Notes: a model not told the origin generated them from the sequence alone. 64,000 nt of DNA from Nematopogon swammerdamellus (GCA_946902875.1 OX336348.1:17881741-17945740); one strand, 5' to 3'; shown: positions 20,442 to 33,030, numbered from the stretch's first letter. Made by a program: numbers and translations.

Positions 20442-23174
20442 TCAGTCTTCCTCTTCTATGGTCGTGGTTTCAGCATGTGTTGTCCTTTCGGAGGGCTGGA
20501 TGATGGGTATTAAGCTGCGTGGGTATTCATAGCGGCCATCTGGCGGTCTGCTGTGCAGTGGTGCGACGTTCCTGATGTGGGTGAGGTCCGACTTGTCGGC
20601 CCTCGTGAACATCGCTTTCGCCAGTCCACCGATGAATGGCAGAGTGGCTTCCATTCGAGGTCCCTTGCGATTGTGTCGTTCCTCACGTAGCGGGGTGCAC
20701 CGACAATGATACGCAGGCAGATGTTCTCCTGTCTTTGGAGTCTCAGCTTCTTCGAAGCTGAGAGGAGGTGGTACCACGCCGGTGTCGCGTACGTGAGGCG
20801 CGAGCGTATGTACGTCTTGTAGATCGCAAGCTTCGCTCGAATGGGAAGCGTGGAGGCAAGAATTGGGTATAGTTGCATGCGCGCGGTTCGAGCAGAGGTC
20901 ACCGCGGCCTCTGCTTGTGGGGCAAGGAACAGGGTGCGATCTATGGTGACGCCCAGGTATTTAACACTCGTCTGCCATTCGATGTCCTGTCCGTGTAGTT
21001 TTAGTGGGGGCGGTGGGACGCCCCACCCCGTCGCCATTCCTTGGGTCTTGGCTACGTTCGCAGAGAGCCGCCAGTCTTTGAGCCAGTCGGGCAGCAAGTC
21101 CAGTTGACGTTGAATCTTGCGCGCCGCGTGATTCCGGTTCATCGACTTGGCGACATAGGCCGCGTCATCTGCGAAGAGGTATAGGTCGACATCTTCGGCC
21201 TTCGGGATATCGTCGGTGTAAAGGGAGTATAGGTACGGGGAGAGGCAGCTTCCTTGTGGTACTCCGGCAGCAATTGGGCGTTCCGCCGACGTCGCATCCT
21301 CTACCGCGACCCGGAACCGTCGCTCATGTAGAAAGGAAGAGACGACTCGGACGACTGCTTTGGGGGTTGTAGTTTGCGACAGCTTGTACAGCAAGCCGTC
21401 GTGCCAGACACGGTCGAACGTCTTCTCCATGTCCAGGAAGACCGCGACGGAGTGTTGCTTCCGATTGGCGGTCTCCGCCATCCCGTGCAACATTCTTGTC
21501 AGCTGGATGAAGCGTCGTGGAGTGTTCGGACAGAAAGCCGAAATGTTCATCTCTTGGGTGGAGGTGAGGAAGCAGACGATCGAGGAGCATCTTCTCGAAT
21601 AATTTCGAGAGGGTCGGCAGCAGAGTGATGGGGCGATAGCTCGCAGGTAAACTGGTATTCTTACCTGGTTTCGGTAGCGTTATAATGCGCCCGATCTTCC
21701 ACGTACTCGGGAAGAGCCCGGTGCGGACGAATCGGACGATGCCGTTGAATAGCCTGGTGATAGCCACGAGGGTCCGTCGCGGCATGTTCACCAGGGCGGC
21801 ATTTGAGATTGCGTCCTCACCAGGCGCCTTCTTCTGGTTGAGTCGGATGATCCTCTTCTGAATCTCATTTGGTGTAAAGAAGATGGGTTCCTCGTCTGCA
21901 GGTGGAGGCTCAGTGAGGTAGTCCCTCACGTGCTGCTCGACACGAGCGACGTGGGCTGCTCGGCTCGGTGGGTTCGGCTTGAACTGCTCGGTCAGGTGGT
22001 CCGCTAGCAGTTCTGCCCTGTCCTGGGCCAGGTAGCGAGGGCTTCCGTCCGGTGCCAGTAGAGGTCGGATGGGTGCGGGAGTGGAAGTTAGGCTACGAAG
22101 AAGTCTCGCTACGCCTGGTCGGTCTTCTCTGATCGAGTCGACATGGCGCTCCCAAGCCTCTCCGTTGTATGCCTTGATATCTGCGGACACTTTGGCGGAC
22201 AGCGCGTTCAGCAGCGACTTGGTATGGCGGCATCTAGTGGTCTGCCACAGCTTTCGAAGTTCCCTTTTATCTTCGAGATCGTTCCTGATTCGCTGAGGGA
22301 GACCATAGCTTCTCACCTGCGGGCGAACCGGGGTCGAGTTCGCCTCTAGGGCCTCCTTGATGATTTGGCGTAGTGACTTCGCTGACTCTTCCACCTCCTC
22401 GGCCGTGCAAATCGGTCTGATGATGGTGGTTTCGCTCAGTTGTTTGTTATAGCCTTTCCAGTCAATGCGGACTCGGGCGGTATTCGCAGGAGCTGTGGCG
22501 GGAGAACCAGCGTCGAGTACTACAAGAACTGGTAGGTGGTCGGATGTGAGATCGTACAGCACTTCCTGGGTGAACGACAGGCGCAGGTTCTTCGTGATTA
22601 CGACATCTAGGACGTCCGGCGCGTGTCCATGGTAGTCCGGCACGTGCGTCGGTGAGTCTGACCCCGTGATGTCGTAGCCATGAGCGTCCGCGTCGTCGAT
22701 CAGGCGGCGGCCGTTTGGACACTCCCTGGATGAGTTCCACGAGGGATGTTTGGAGTTCAGGTCACCAGCGATGATGGTTGGTCCTTCCGAGGCCAGGAGT
22801 TTTCTGACCTCGGCTGGATCGATGGCAGTCCCTGGTGGATGGTAGGCTGCGAATAGTCGTAGGTCGCTGCTGCCAACTCTCAGCTGCACACCCGTAGCAT
22901 GGATTGTTTGCATCTGGGGGGTGTCCAATACTTGATGAACAATCCTTCTTTTAACGAGGACTTCTGTTCCTCGGTAGGCTTGGCCAGTGGATGTCATGTC
23001 GTCTCGTCGGTACATGTGGTAATTGGGCATTTTAAACTCAATTCCCGGTCGGAGATGGGTTTCGTTGAGAAGAGCCACGTCAATGTTCTGCTCGACGAGG
23101 AAGGCCACCAGTATGCCCTTATTTTTATGCAGGCCTTGGGCGTTCCAATGGGCGATTCGGAGCGGCTTAGCCAT
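20442..23174 (-). pseudogene. Jockey-type ORF2: endonuclease and RT, with frameshifts
   Basis: Starts at ATG 23174 with MAKPLRIAHWNAQGL (endonuclease block 1). Then LLNETHLRPG, IIAGDLNSKHPSWNS and TSDHLPVLVV of the endonuclease. RT begins near QKKAPGEDAISNAAL (about 21830) and PASYRPITLLPTLSKLFEK. A frameshift near 21510 moves the frame, which goes on with motif A FLDMEKTFDRVW, GVPQGSCLSPYL, the catalytic LFADDAAYV near 21180 and VKYLGVTIDR. A second shift near 20660 leads to the C-terminal part ending at 20442. All main motifs survive, so only the shifts inactivate it. Confidence 0.85.
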
Positions 23175-23617
23175 TGACGCTGAGGTTCAATAGCTCGCGA
23201 AGACCATCCATGAGCGGAGGCACAGGGTTCTCGCCTCGCTCTAGTGCCTGTAGGAGTCTTGCTATAATGCCCAACATCACCCTTAGTTGGGCAGTCTGGC
23301 CAGGCGATATTGGGATGCGCGGCCGCGCGTCCGATGTCGCCGTAAAGGTGGGTGTGGGGGCTGACGTCTGGGTTATTATGGACGCCGCCGTGTCCTGGTG
23401 CTGTTCCAGGGCTGGGCCTGGAGGAGGGGGAGAGCCTGTGGCTCGTGTGGTGCTTCTGTGCTTGGGCCTTGTGTCGCGACCTCTGTGGCCTTCGCTGGTT
23501 TCGGCTTTCTTTTACGGTGGCGGCTGCGGCGGCGGTTGTCCTTTCCTGGCCCTCTAGTGGTTGCAGGGTTGGCCGGGGGCATGAGTGTGGTCGCAGTAGT
23601 CGTCGGCGTATATGTTG

Positions 23618-25108
23618 CTACCAGATCTGCTGGGTCCACGACCGTGGGAATATTGCGGCGTTGTTAGGTAGCGGTAGCCACTGAGCCGGCCTTGCGATTG
23701 CGCATTTCGCGTTTGTGGACGGTGCAAAGGCGATTGTTTGCTGTGTGCTCACCTCCGCAGTTTGCACGGTCGGTTTTTCTTCTCTCGGCCTGGGGGAGTC
23801 GCGCGCAGTGTGTGCCTCTCCACATCGGACACATTTGATTGGGCGGTGGCAGTTGTGCGAGCTGTGCCGGAAAAGTTGGCACCTGTGGCACTGTGCCACT
23901 GCGCCAGCTTTCCCTCTCCATGCTTCTATACAAACTCCCGGCATGTACAGAAGTTCGTTTACTCCCCAGACGTCTTGCCAGTTGGGCTGTTTCTTCAGTT
24001 GGACGAAGAATATGCCTCCAAATCGGCCCTTAGACGCCTGGATGGGGCGGCTGGCCGCTTTGTCGTCCTTTTCGGCCGGGATCGAATATGAAAACCAACT
24101 GGTTCCCTCGCTTTTCTCCAGTTCGGTGAGGTACCTCTGGAGAATGCGGTACTCGATGTCCGATTGTGGCGTGAATCGAACTCCCGGTCCGAATGGGCGA
24201 GCGTTTGGGGCGTGGCCGAGCTTTTCTCGGAGGGTCCGGAAATGGGTCGGCCAGTTCGGTAATTTTTCCACCACGAGTGGGGGGTAGCGGGGTTTGCGGT
24301 TTGTCGGAAGAGTAGGCGCCGATCCGTTTGGTGGGAGGGTGGGCCTGGCTCCAACTCCGTTTCCGGGCGGTGCTCCAGCTCCGTTTTCGGGCGACGTTCC
24401 AGCTCCGTTTCTAGGTGGTGCCCCAGCTCCGTTTCCGGGCGGTGCTCCAGCTCCATTTGCGGGCGGTGCTAGCAGAGTTTCCTCTGAGCGGGTTCGTTTG
24501 GCCGGTTCTTCCATTTCTTCTGGGCTGCGGCCGTGCTTCCCCGCGAGGGAGGGTGGGGAGGCAGCGCGCGCTACCTCGGCGAAAGTCGGGGGGCCGGGCA
24601 ACGCCGGTATGGTGATGTTGGTGTATGACGCGGCGGTCGTGGTGACGGGCGGCGTGGCGGTAGTGTATATATACGGTGTAGTAACGCCGAATGGTGGCAC
24701 GTACAAACTCGTTCCGGTCGCAGTCGGATGAAGCACCCTTGATGCATGTCCTTCATGCATCGTAGTGCTCACCGCTGCGGTCGGGGCGGTTGATGTTGGT
24801 CCGGTTGGTGGGAGTAGTAGGGGACTAGTGTTGGATGCGGCCGGTCTCTCCTCATCCGCAATCATGCTGCAGCTGAGCGTTCGGCGTAGTCCTGCTCTCA
24901 ACCTTGGGTCGCGCTGTTGTAGTGGCGCGCGGATATGAAGTCCAACATGGCGTACCTGGGACTCTGGCTTTTGGCCGTGCGAGGATCGGGGCGTGTCCTC
25001 AAGCATTGCCCGTAGTTCTGGAGTTGTTGTGCTGGGCGGGGCGGAGCTGCGCGGGGTGCTCGACGCCTCCTCCCTGGTTTTCTTCGTACTTGCTTGGTCA
25101 GGGTCCAT
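23618..25108 (-). pseudogene. Jockey-type ORF1 (gag-like) with zinc knuckles
   Basis: The N-terminal half is Pro/Thr/Ala-rich and contains a decapeptide-like repeat (GAGAPPGN variants, 24340-24475). The middle part (WFSYSIPAEKDDKAASRPIQ, RYLTELEKSEGTSW) resembles the region before the knuckles in Jockey gag proteins. CCHC knuckles follow: CHRCQLFRHSSHNC and CVRCGEAHTARD. A third, CGGEHTANNRLC, is in another frame near 23740, so a frameshift near 23770 cuts the C-terminus. Knuckles bind element RNA. Shadow frames on the opposite strand reflect GC bias. Confidence 0.8.
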
Positions 25109-25347
25109 CTCGTGCTCTTGCGAGATTCCACTTTCGTACTGGTACGTAGCCCGGGGGTTCCCGCTGGTGGGAGGCCGGTTGCACCAGCACTACGGCGGCA
25201 TCTCGTTCGTGCACGTAGCGGAGGTGGCTTCCCTAACGCAGCTGAGAGTTGTTTACACACACACAAACAATCCCAATTGCAGAGGGAATAAATTCAGTTG
25301 ATAAGCGGGCGTGTCGCGACGCGTGCGCAGCCGGAACGAGCATTTCA

Positions 25348-25430
25348 GCGACATTGATCCTTTTATACATACTAAGAACACATTCAAAAAAGATGTTATA
25401 AAAAATATTTTGCTAAAAATAAAACAGTAA
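25348..25430 (+). pseudogene. Non-LTR RT remnant, final part after the nested insertion
   Basis: Immediately after the second target duplication the frame left at 20330 resumes: SDIDPFIHTKNTFKKDVIKN then ILLKIKQ and TAA at 25428. This continuation fixes the insertion point of the 5-kb element to the base. Confidence 0.85.
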
Positions 25431-25780
25431 TCATTATAAATAACCTATACCAAAAAAATGTCTATTATAATATTTGAGTCTAAAATCATTTTAGTTACAT
25501 TTCATTATCTTTATTTATTCAATTTATTTATTATACATTATTTATTTATACTTCTTATTTTTTTTTCCTCTTTATTTGAAATACGAATTGTCAACTGTAT
25601 TATTTTCTTTGTTTCACGGCACTGTGGTACAACAATTTTTGTAAATGTCGTTAATGTAAACACGAGAAAATCTTTTACTGGTTTAGTAATCTAAGTGAAA
25701 AACCGCTTGCAACTATATGTATGTACTATAAACTGTTGATTTTCCAAATATATAAAATAAATAAATACATACATACATAC
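25431..25780 (+). other. 3' UTR and tail of the interrupted RT remnant
   Basis: AT-rich noncoding stretch ending in an AAATAAATAA plus CATACATACATAC microsatellite near 25748-25780, taken as the 3' end of the element that begins at 19560. A short frame at 25458-25694 is AT-driven and not called. Confidence 0.55.
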
Positions 25781-26740
25781 AGAAAATATTTCTAAAAATC
25801 GTCAATTTAGCTTTAGTATCATACATACATAGAGGCTACAAACTCAATATTTCCTAAAACAAAGTAACTTACTCCATCCATGACCATCCCTTACAGATTT
25901 ATTATTAGTATTGATTGATGATTGATGTGATGATATTCCTCCTCCTGCAGATCATATTTTTGTAACAGGTAACACCGCCTTCCTATACCGTTCTCACTAA
26001 CTAGAGCGACAGTGACGTAAATATAATAAACACTTGTGTTAGAAAGAGCGTGAGCTTGACTGCTTCTAGCTCTGCGCTTCTCCCTGCACTGTTAATTGGT
26101 GTCATGTCATGCGACATATGACACAAGACGTCAGTGTGAATTTGAAATTGACTGGGCAGGGCCGCATTTAACCGTAGAGTGAGTTCTACCGATATAAATC
26201 AAGAAAGAAGAAGCACTAAGTGAATTTTTTTTTCGAAATCTTTCCTTTATATAAATCGCAACGTCTGTCTGTCTATAACGGGTAAACTCGAAACCGGCTA
26301 AACCAATTTCACTGATCGAATCGGATAGATGTATCTCGGGATGGTATAATACCTAAGTAGGTAGAAGCTGTTGAACCGAGCTTGCGATGGCTTCACCGAA
26401 CATATCCGGGCCATCGACATGATCCGGGCCCATTGGTGATAGAGGAGGGTGTCCATCGAGGTCGGGACTAGCGAGTGACCACTCTGTGTGGTAGTATCAC
26501 GATATTTTCTCCGAAGGGCTGAGCAGTGAACACGAGATGCGAAAAACAAACCTTCTTGAATGTAGGTATGAGAAGACTGAATAATACAAGAGTTTGGTAC
26601 GTGGATGACGTGAAGGTGATCCCGATTTCGAATATCATTTGTTTTGGAATGTGACACCGGCCACTTTTATTCTATGTCACTGCACATCTTCTGTACTATC
26701 CCTGTCCCTTTCGTACATATTATAAAGTACAGGCTGCCAG
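25781..26740. other. Unassigned interval
   Basis: No gene recognised. GTCTGTCTGTCTATAACGGG near 26265 resembles the 3' ends of insect repeats. A minus-strand frame at 26298-26657 matches no family I know and is not called. Confidence 0.4.
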
Positions 26741-26744
26741 ACGC

Positions 26745-26905
26745 CAGCAAAAATGCAGACATTAGTCGTATGCGGGATTTGCGAAGGCCATGCCGCCGGC
26801 CTGACAGGTCACACCTCTCTTGAAGGACCCGAGACCGGGGGAAATATGTAGGCAGGGAGAGCGTCCCAGAGTTCACTACGCACCTTCGGTAATACAAGGG
26901 CACAA
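26745..26905 (-). pseudogene. Short 3' fragment of a Jockey/CR1-type element
   Basis: Contains GTCGTATGCGGGATTTGCGA, CATGCCGCCGGCCTGACAGG and GGCAGGGAGAGCGTCCCAGA, the same blocks as in 11120-11250 and 41510-41640. On the minus strand it encodes part of the RT C-terminal tail (SGTLSLPTYF). Strongly reduced. Confidence 0.65.
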
Positions 26906-28130
26906 CTGCACTTTTTGTGATTTTACAGGAGAGCCATTTAAAGTTTTTTTTTGTATTCAATATCGTATTCTTCTGCTTATATTGCTTTGAAATAATTCTT
27001 CTTTGCATGAAATAAGCCCCATACTTTTGTGAATAGGACCAGATACATTACAGGTGGTAAATATTTTTTTTATAAATTTTTATAATATTTTTTTAAAACA
27101 AAGGTGTGCATTTATGCCCTTTTTCCACCAAAATTAAAATCATTTTGTAATCATGACCATATTTATCGTTAGTTTTTTTATGAATTTGAAATAAAAACAT
27201 GTTTATTTTTTGCAAAAAACAAGTTTTATCTTATAATGTAAAGTTTTCTTTAGGAACTTATGTTGAATACATTTATAAATCTTTAGCAAAACTCTTTGGA
27301 ATTTCACTGAAAAATATTCTAAAATTAGCGACAACATCAACGTTGTACAAATCTTTGCCTATAATGATTAAGTCAGTTTTAACAATTTTATAAGTACGTT
27401 TTTTATAGAAAACTAGCTTTGCCCGCGACTTCGCCCGCGTGGACTCATCAAGCCATCTACCGGGTCCAATTGTGTTTTCAAACCATCCGGGGACCCACTC
27501 AAATATACACACAAAATTTCATCCAAATCGGTCCAGCCGTTCTGAAGTGATGAACCGATTTGGGTAATTTTTACCCGACTACGGCGAAGCCAAAAAAGGA
27601 AGGGTTATGAGTTTTTTATTAGTAAAATTTATGTAATAATCGGAATAAGGTTATAGTGTAACAAAGGCGGTACGAAGTCCGCAGGGTCAGCTAGCTATAT
27701 TTTGAGCTTTTCCCCGCGGCTTCGCTCGAGTGAAATTCTAAAATGACAGAGCCGACCTTCGTACAGGTAATAGATGCAATGTTAACCCTTACAGGCCTGT
27801 CAAACACGATCTTGCTCATTTACTTTAGAAATTCCCACGCCCACCCAAATTACTTTTGTAGAGCGAGACCGGCGCGCAACGATCGTGCATGAACTATGCG
27901 TTCTAGTAGATACTAAGTTTCGCGCGGTTTACCGGTCAGTTGGCGTCAGTAATGCAACAAAGATGGCGGCGTTTTTCGTCGACGAAGGCGGTGCTCGGAA
28001 GTACAAATATGAATTGAAACATCAAGTTGTTGTTGTTATTTCGTAGCCGTAAACGCGACTCACCTATTAACATGTTTTTACTGTGAACACATACGATTTG
28101 TCAAACAAAATTGAACCTTGAAACCAAATA
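26906..28130. other. Interval with two dispersed repeat ends
   Basis: Two copies of the CCGCGRCTTCGCYCG motif (about 27420 and 27715) mark repeat ends. TTCATCCAAATCGGTCCAGC at about 27518 links this region to the array at 30711-31870. No host gene recognised. Confidence 0.5.
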
Positions 28131-28161
28131 GTCACGATCGCGAAGTTTGGGCTTCAACTCG

Positions 28162-28204
28162 AACAAAGTCATGGTCGTGCACTGGGCACGACCATGACTT
28201 TGTT
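28162..28204. repeat. Perfect 19-bp hairpin
   Basis: AACAAAGTCATGGTCGTGC (28162-28180) and GCACGACCATGACTTTGTT (28186-28204) around a 5-nt loop. The neighbouring TTTGGGCTTCAACTCG (28146) is found reversed at about 29728 beside the retroelement remnant (AAAGTTGAAGCCCAAACGTC), so both may belong to one larger element. Confidence 0.7.
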
Positions 28205-28599
28205 GGGTTTTGACTTGAAAAGTGATTGTTAGAAAGAAAAAAACAACAATTTGAAAAAATATCGTTAATTTATCACATTTTTAAGTTATTACAATTAGGG
28301 GAACGAATTACTCATACACAAAATAAAAAATTCAGTTTTAGGTATTGACTATCGTTTGTTGATTTTATTTGTTAATATTTTTTTATTTTTGGTGGGGTCG
28401 GAGTTTACAAACGACTTAGTCTTACAACTGCTTGGAGATGGCAACGGCAAGAGATAGAAGGCCTCGACGATGATGAAGAATTACCATTATACCATTTAAT
28501 CAATAAGATCATGACTACCTGCCACGTGCTCGTCCCAGCCCTTACGACGACGCCTGCGCCGGCCGCTTGCCTAGTCCCTACTCTAAACTATTCTAATGG

Positions 28600-29640
28600 A
28601 GAGACGCGCGCGTCGTGCCCGTCCGCCGTTCGCTGCTGCTCGAGCTGGCCATTGTCCTCAACATTCTCCCGCCGTTCGCTCCCTCGGCGATCTTCGAAGT
28701 CGGCAAGACGACGATCTCCTTGGTCGGCCGGCGCAGCAGCTTGCCTCCCGTGAGGACGTCCACGAAGCGTACCACGTCGTCTCGCCCTGGGTGGATGGCC
28801 TCCACCCTGCCTCGCGGCCAGGTGTTCCGCGGCAGGCTGGGGTCAGCGACCAGGACTACGTCCCCGACCGCTTCCGTGAGGCTCCCGCCGGTGTTGGAGT
28901 AGGGGTAGGTACTCTCGTACCCACCGGCGCCAGAACTCGTCCACCAGTCACTGCGATCTCCTCCAGACGAGCGCCTTGGCGTCCTCGTCGTCGGCGGTGA
29001 ATTATCCAGGCGGCGGCGAATGGCTTCCTGTGCCGAGCAGTATATGGATCGGCGTCAGGGCTTTTCGTCCAGCGAGATGCTGGCGTGCATCAGGGGCCGA
29101 GAGTTTACTGTGTTTTCTGCTTCGGCGAGCAGCGTGGCCAGGGTCTCGTCCTGCGGGTATCGCTTTGTCCAGGGTGACCCGCAGCGCCTCCTTCGTGAAG
29201 CGGACTAGGCGCTCCCAGGCGCCGCCCATGAATGGCGCCACAGAGGGAATGAAGCTACATTAAATGGCTCTGTTCGCAGCGGCTTTCTTCATCGCTGCGA
29301 GGGCCCCTCGCAGCCCCACGTCGGCGCCTCTGAAGTTGGTCCCGTTGTCGCTTGTTATCTGCTTCGGGCACCCCCTCCGCGCGATGAATCGATGGAGGGC
29401 CGAGATGGCCGATTCGGTTCTCAGTGAAGCGGCAATCTCGAGGTGGAGAGCTCTCACGGTGAGGCACGTGAACAGCGCCACGTATCGTCGCTCGTGGCGC
29501 CGGCCCACCGTGATCTCCACGGGCCCGAAGTAGTCAACCGCAACGTACGTGAAGCCCGCCTTTGACGGTGCGCCAGTCGGGACTCGGGAGGCTGGGTGGT
29601 CCCCCGGTCGAGGGGCTCTTCACCCTTATAATGCTCTTTT
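28600..29640 (-). pseudogene. BEL/Pao-type LTR retrotransposon integrase fragment
   Basis: Minus strand, from right: YVAVDYFGPVEITVGRRHER (first catalytic Asp, about 29545), FTCLTVRALHLEIA, then ITSDNGTNFRGA (second Asp, about 29345), and MGGAWERLVRFTKEA (Glu region, about 29220). A degraded C-terminal stretch reaches about 28600 in changing frames. This D-D-E arrangement and wording are typical of BEL/Pao integrases. No gag, protease or RT part is nearby, and no LTR pair was identified. Confidence 0.8.
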
Positions 29641-30070
29641 TTCTAAATTGCTGCTTTATCTTACTTACAAGCACCTTTGAAATAAATAAATAAAAAACCA
29701 TACATCGTCACGGTCGTGAACTGGTAAAGTTGAAGCCCAAACGTCACGATCGTGCAGGGGTAATTCCTGACTCTGGGGGTGTTTTGGATTTATTTTACAA
29801 ATTTTTACACAAGTCTTTTATAATGCATTTCCCAACGCCGTGACAAAAAAAAACTTTAATTTAGAAGAAAAATTATTGGGCCTGAAAGGTAAAGAAGTAA
29901 GTCACTTAAAGCGAGTCCGAATGGTGAGCTGCGTTCAGGTAAACTAAGGTATCTCTATCTCTCTCGCTCTCTCTTCCCTCACTCTATCCCCTCCCACTAT
30001 CACTCCCCTCTCCCTCTCCCTCGCCCCTCTCTCAACCCCTCCTTTTCTCTCCCGCTATTTAAATAATCAT
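29641..30070. other. Intergenic interval with a CT-rich tract
   Basis: A pyrimidine-rich + strand tract (about 29950-30060) parallels the purine-rich tract at 2065-2262 on the opposite strand, and both follow TCAGGTAAAC or its complement. No gene. Confidence 0.5.
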
Positions 30071-30710
30071 CTGTCCCACATTAGGTAGGAATTCGTATGG
30101 TCACCTTATTAAAATAAAACCATTTGAGAATAGCTTGGTCACCCCTCTACTAAAATATTTTATTTTGTCCCACATTAGTGAAGGAATCGTATGGTAACCC
30201 AATAAAACCATTTTTCCCACATAAGGAATCGCATGGTCACCCCTCTACTAATTTAATTGTTTTTGTCCCACATTAGGGAAGAAATCGTATGGTCACCCTA
30301 TTCAAATAAAACGATTTGGGAATCGCATGGTCACCCCTCTACTAACATAATTTGTTTTGTCCCACATTAGGTAAGGAATGGAATCTTATGGTCACCCTAT
30401 TAAAATATGACCATTTGTCCCACATCAGGAAGCGCATGGTCAACCCTGTAATATTTTTTTTGTCCTACGTTAGGTAAGAAATCGTATGGTCACCCTATTA
30501 AAATAAAACCATTTGGCAATAGCTTGCTCACACCTCTACAATTATTTTTTTGTCCCACATTAGTGAAGGAATCGTATGGTCACCCTATTAAAATAAAACC
30601 ATTTGTCCCACATCAGTAATCGCATGGTCACCCCTGTAATATTTGTTTTTGTTCTACGTTAGGTAAGGAATCGTATGGTCACCCTATTCGAATAAAACGA
30701 TTTGGAAATG
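30071..30710. repeat. Interspersed short repeats 'TTTGTCCCACATTAG...GGTCACCC'
   Basis: At least ten copies of TTGTCCCACAT, GGAATCGTATGGTCACCCTA and AAATAAAACCATTTG, at irregular 50-110 bp spacing. The same words recur inside the longer units at 30711-31870. Confidence 0.75.
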
Positions 30711-31870
30711 CGATAACGACGCCATCTACCGGATCCAATTGTATTTTCAAACCATCCAGGGACCCGCTCAAATATTCACACAAAATTTCATCCAAATCGG
30801 TCCAGCCGTTTAGGAGGAGTAAGGTTACGCACACACGTACTAATTTAATTTTTTGTCCCATATTAGGTAAGGAATCGTATGGTCACCCTATTCGAAAAAA
30901 ACCATTTGTCCCACATGAGGAATCGCAGGGTCACCCCTCTAATAGAATTTTTTTTTAAGTGACGCGCATGTATTTGTCAAATGTCAAGTTAAATCGAAAA
31001 ACATTTTCAGCCTGTACCTACATGTTGTCAATTGTTCAGCAAATCCGTTTTTTCATGAAAACGCGATAACGGCGCCATCTACCGGGTCCAACTATATTTT
31101 CAAATCATCCAGGGATCCACTCAAATATTCACACAAAATTTCATCCAAATCGGTCCAGCCGTTTAGGAGGAGTAAGGTTACGTACACACGTACTAATTTA
31201 ATTTTTTGCCCCATATTAGGTAAGGAATCGTATGGTCACCCTATTCGAATAAAACCATTTGTCGCACTCCCACATGAGGAATCGCAGGGTCACCCCTCTT
31301 CAAATAATTTTTTTTTAAGTGACGCGCATGTATCTGTCAAATTTCAAGTTAAATCGAAAAACATTTTCAGCCTGTACATGTTGTCAATTGTTCAGCAAAT
31401 CCGTTTTTTCATGAAAACGCGATAACGACGCCATCTACCGGGTCCAACTGTATTTTGAAACCATCCAGGGACCCACTCAAATATTCACACAAAATTTCAT
31501 CCAAATCGGTCCAGCCGTTTAGGAGGAGTAAGGTTACGTACACACGTACTAATTTAATTTTTTGCCCCATATTAGGTAAGGAATCGTATGGTCACCCTAT
31601 TGGAATAAAACCATTTGTCCCACGGAATCGCAGGGTCACCCCTATACAAATAAATTTTTTTTGAAGTGACGCGCATGTATATGTCAAATGTCAAGTTAAA
31701 TCGAAAAACATTTTCCGCCTGTACATGTTGTCAATTGGTCAGCAAATCCGTTTTTTCATGAAAACGCGATAACGACGCCATCTTCTGGGTCAAACTGTAT
31801 TTTCAAACCACCCAGGGACCCACTCAAATATTCACACAAAATTTCATCCAAATCGGTCTGGCCGTTTAGG
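30711..31870. repeat. Tandem array of about 352-bp units (3.3 copies)
   Basis: Units begin with CGATAACGRCGCCATCT at 30711, 31063, 31420 and 31767 (steps 352, 357, 347). Each has CACACAAAATTTCATCCAAA, TCGGTCCAGCCGTTTAGGAG, a TCGTATGGTCACCCTATT block, GTGACGCGCATGTAT and AAATCGAAAAACATTTTC. The 'ATTTCATCCAAATCGG' part resembles the 3' end of a transposable element, so the array probably grew from one. Frames in it are repeats. Confidence 0.8.
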
Positions 31871-33030
31871 CACAGAATAGAAAAGAGTACTCCGTACAGA
31901 AGCTGCTCTGTACAAACACTCACAAAGAAATAGCTACTCTGCGACGACGCGATAAAGTACAAATTGACTCGCCCAGAGCTGCATGCCTAACCACGATAAT
32001 TGCCTACATTTCGCTTCTCTTTCTGTCGTGTAACTCTATCTCGAAAGCGCGCCGTTCAGCGCGTTATGGGCTGTGTCTTTGTGCTGTCTTATTGTGAGGA
32101 ATAAAATAAAGATGATACCTACCAACTTTTATCGTTCTAGCTACCAACGATATGATATTTAGCTACGGCAAATTCATGCGAACAAATTCATGCATGCGTT
32201 AGCGTCACAATTAGTTTCTCACATCGAAGCGTGCATTGCGTGCAACCTTCCAGTGATAGTTTTGTTTGATCAATAAATTTAATGATCAATGATCATCTAC
32301 AATGTACCTATTATCCTTATACGAATTAGGCCATACACACCACGCTGTTCGGCGTACTAATGTTATTGGCAATATAATAATATCATTTTAAATCAATGAC
32401 CTCCTACTATATGAATAAATAAATTACTAGAAATAAATCAAAATGCTACTAAACAACACTTACCTTTCTTCTTCTCTCGGCAATGAAAAAAAAGACAAGT
32501 TTTCATTTGTCTGTTGACTTTTGCACCCGTCCACTGCACAATAATTACGTGATTTCGACATTTTCTAAATTCGAAAGCGCCACACGCCCGGTCTGGCTGG
32601 ATAGCGACAGCCCACTGTTAATTGTACATTAGTCGGTACGCCAAGCGGTAGGCATTTAACTCGCGACCTTGAGCGAGTGACGAAGGCCTGGTTTAGGAGG
32701 AGTAGGGTGACAAACACACGTACAGAAGAATTATATATATTAAGAAGATTGGATATGGAATATTTAAGTTGAACAAAATATAGAATCAACAAACAATCTT
32801 CATAGATATTTTTTTGAAGACAATTTTTTTCATTTTGCAGTTTCTTTATACGAAAAACAAAATAAAATGAAAACTCTAAGCAAGAAACCAAAATGAAAGC
32901 AACTATATGCTTTCTTTAAAAAAAATCAATAATCACTTAAGGCCGTGACAAACGCCAACGACCTTGAGCATTCGGGAATTCTACATAATGTACCATGCGA
33001 CTGCTAATTTCGCTTCGCACGTTCAAGTCA
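31871..33030. other. Unassigned interval
   Basis: A possible LTR-like piece near 32060-32115 (TGTCTTATTGTGAGGAATAA then AATAAAGATG) could carry a poly(A) signal, but no partner repeat was found. No gene recognised. Confidence 0.35.

Larger units (their letters stand above)
20331..25334 (-). mobile_element. Jockey-type non-LTR retrotransposon nested in another RT remnant
   Basis: Flanked by AACGAGCACTTCA (20318-20330) and AACGAGCATTTCA (25335-25347), a 13-bp target duplication with one difference. The 3' end, read on the minus strand, is a short GAT repeat. The 5' end reads CCGGCTGCGCACGCG. GC content is much higher than the surroundings. It carries ORF1 and ORF2, each with frameshifts, so the copy is dead. 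Confidence 0.9.

Noticed and set aside
23715..24731. Open frames on the + strand (190 and 145 codons)
   Set aside because: They are shadows of the GC-rich ORF1 of the Jockey element on the opposite strand; the latter has zinc knuckles and family motifs.
28511..29263. Several + strand frames of 80-134 codons
   Set aside because: They lie opposite the BEL/Pao integrase, whose catalytic motifs make the minus strand the coding one.
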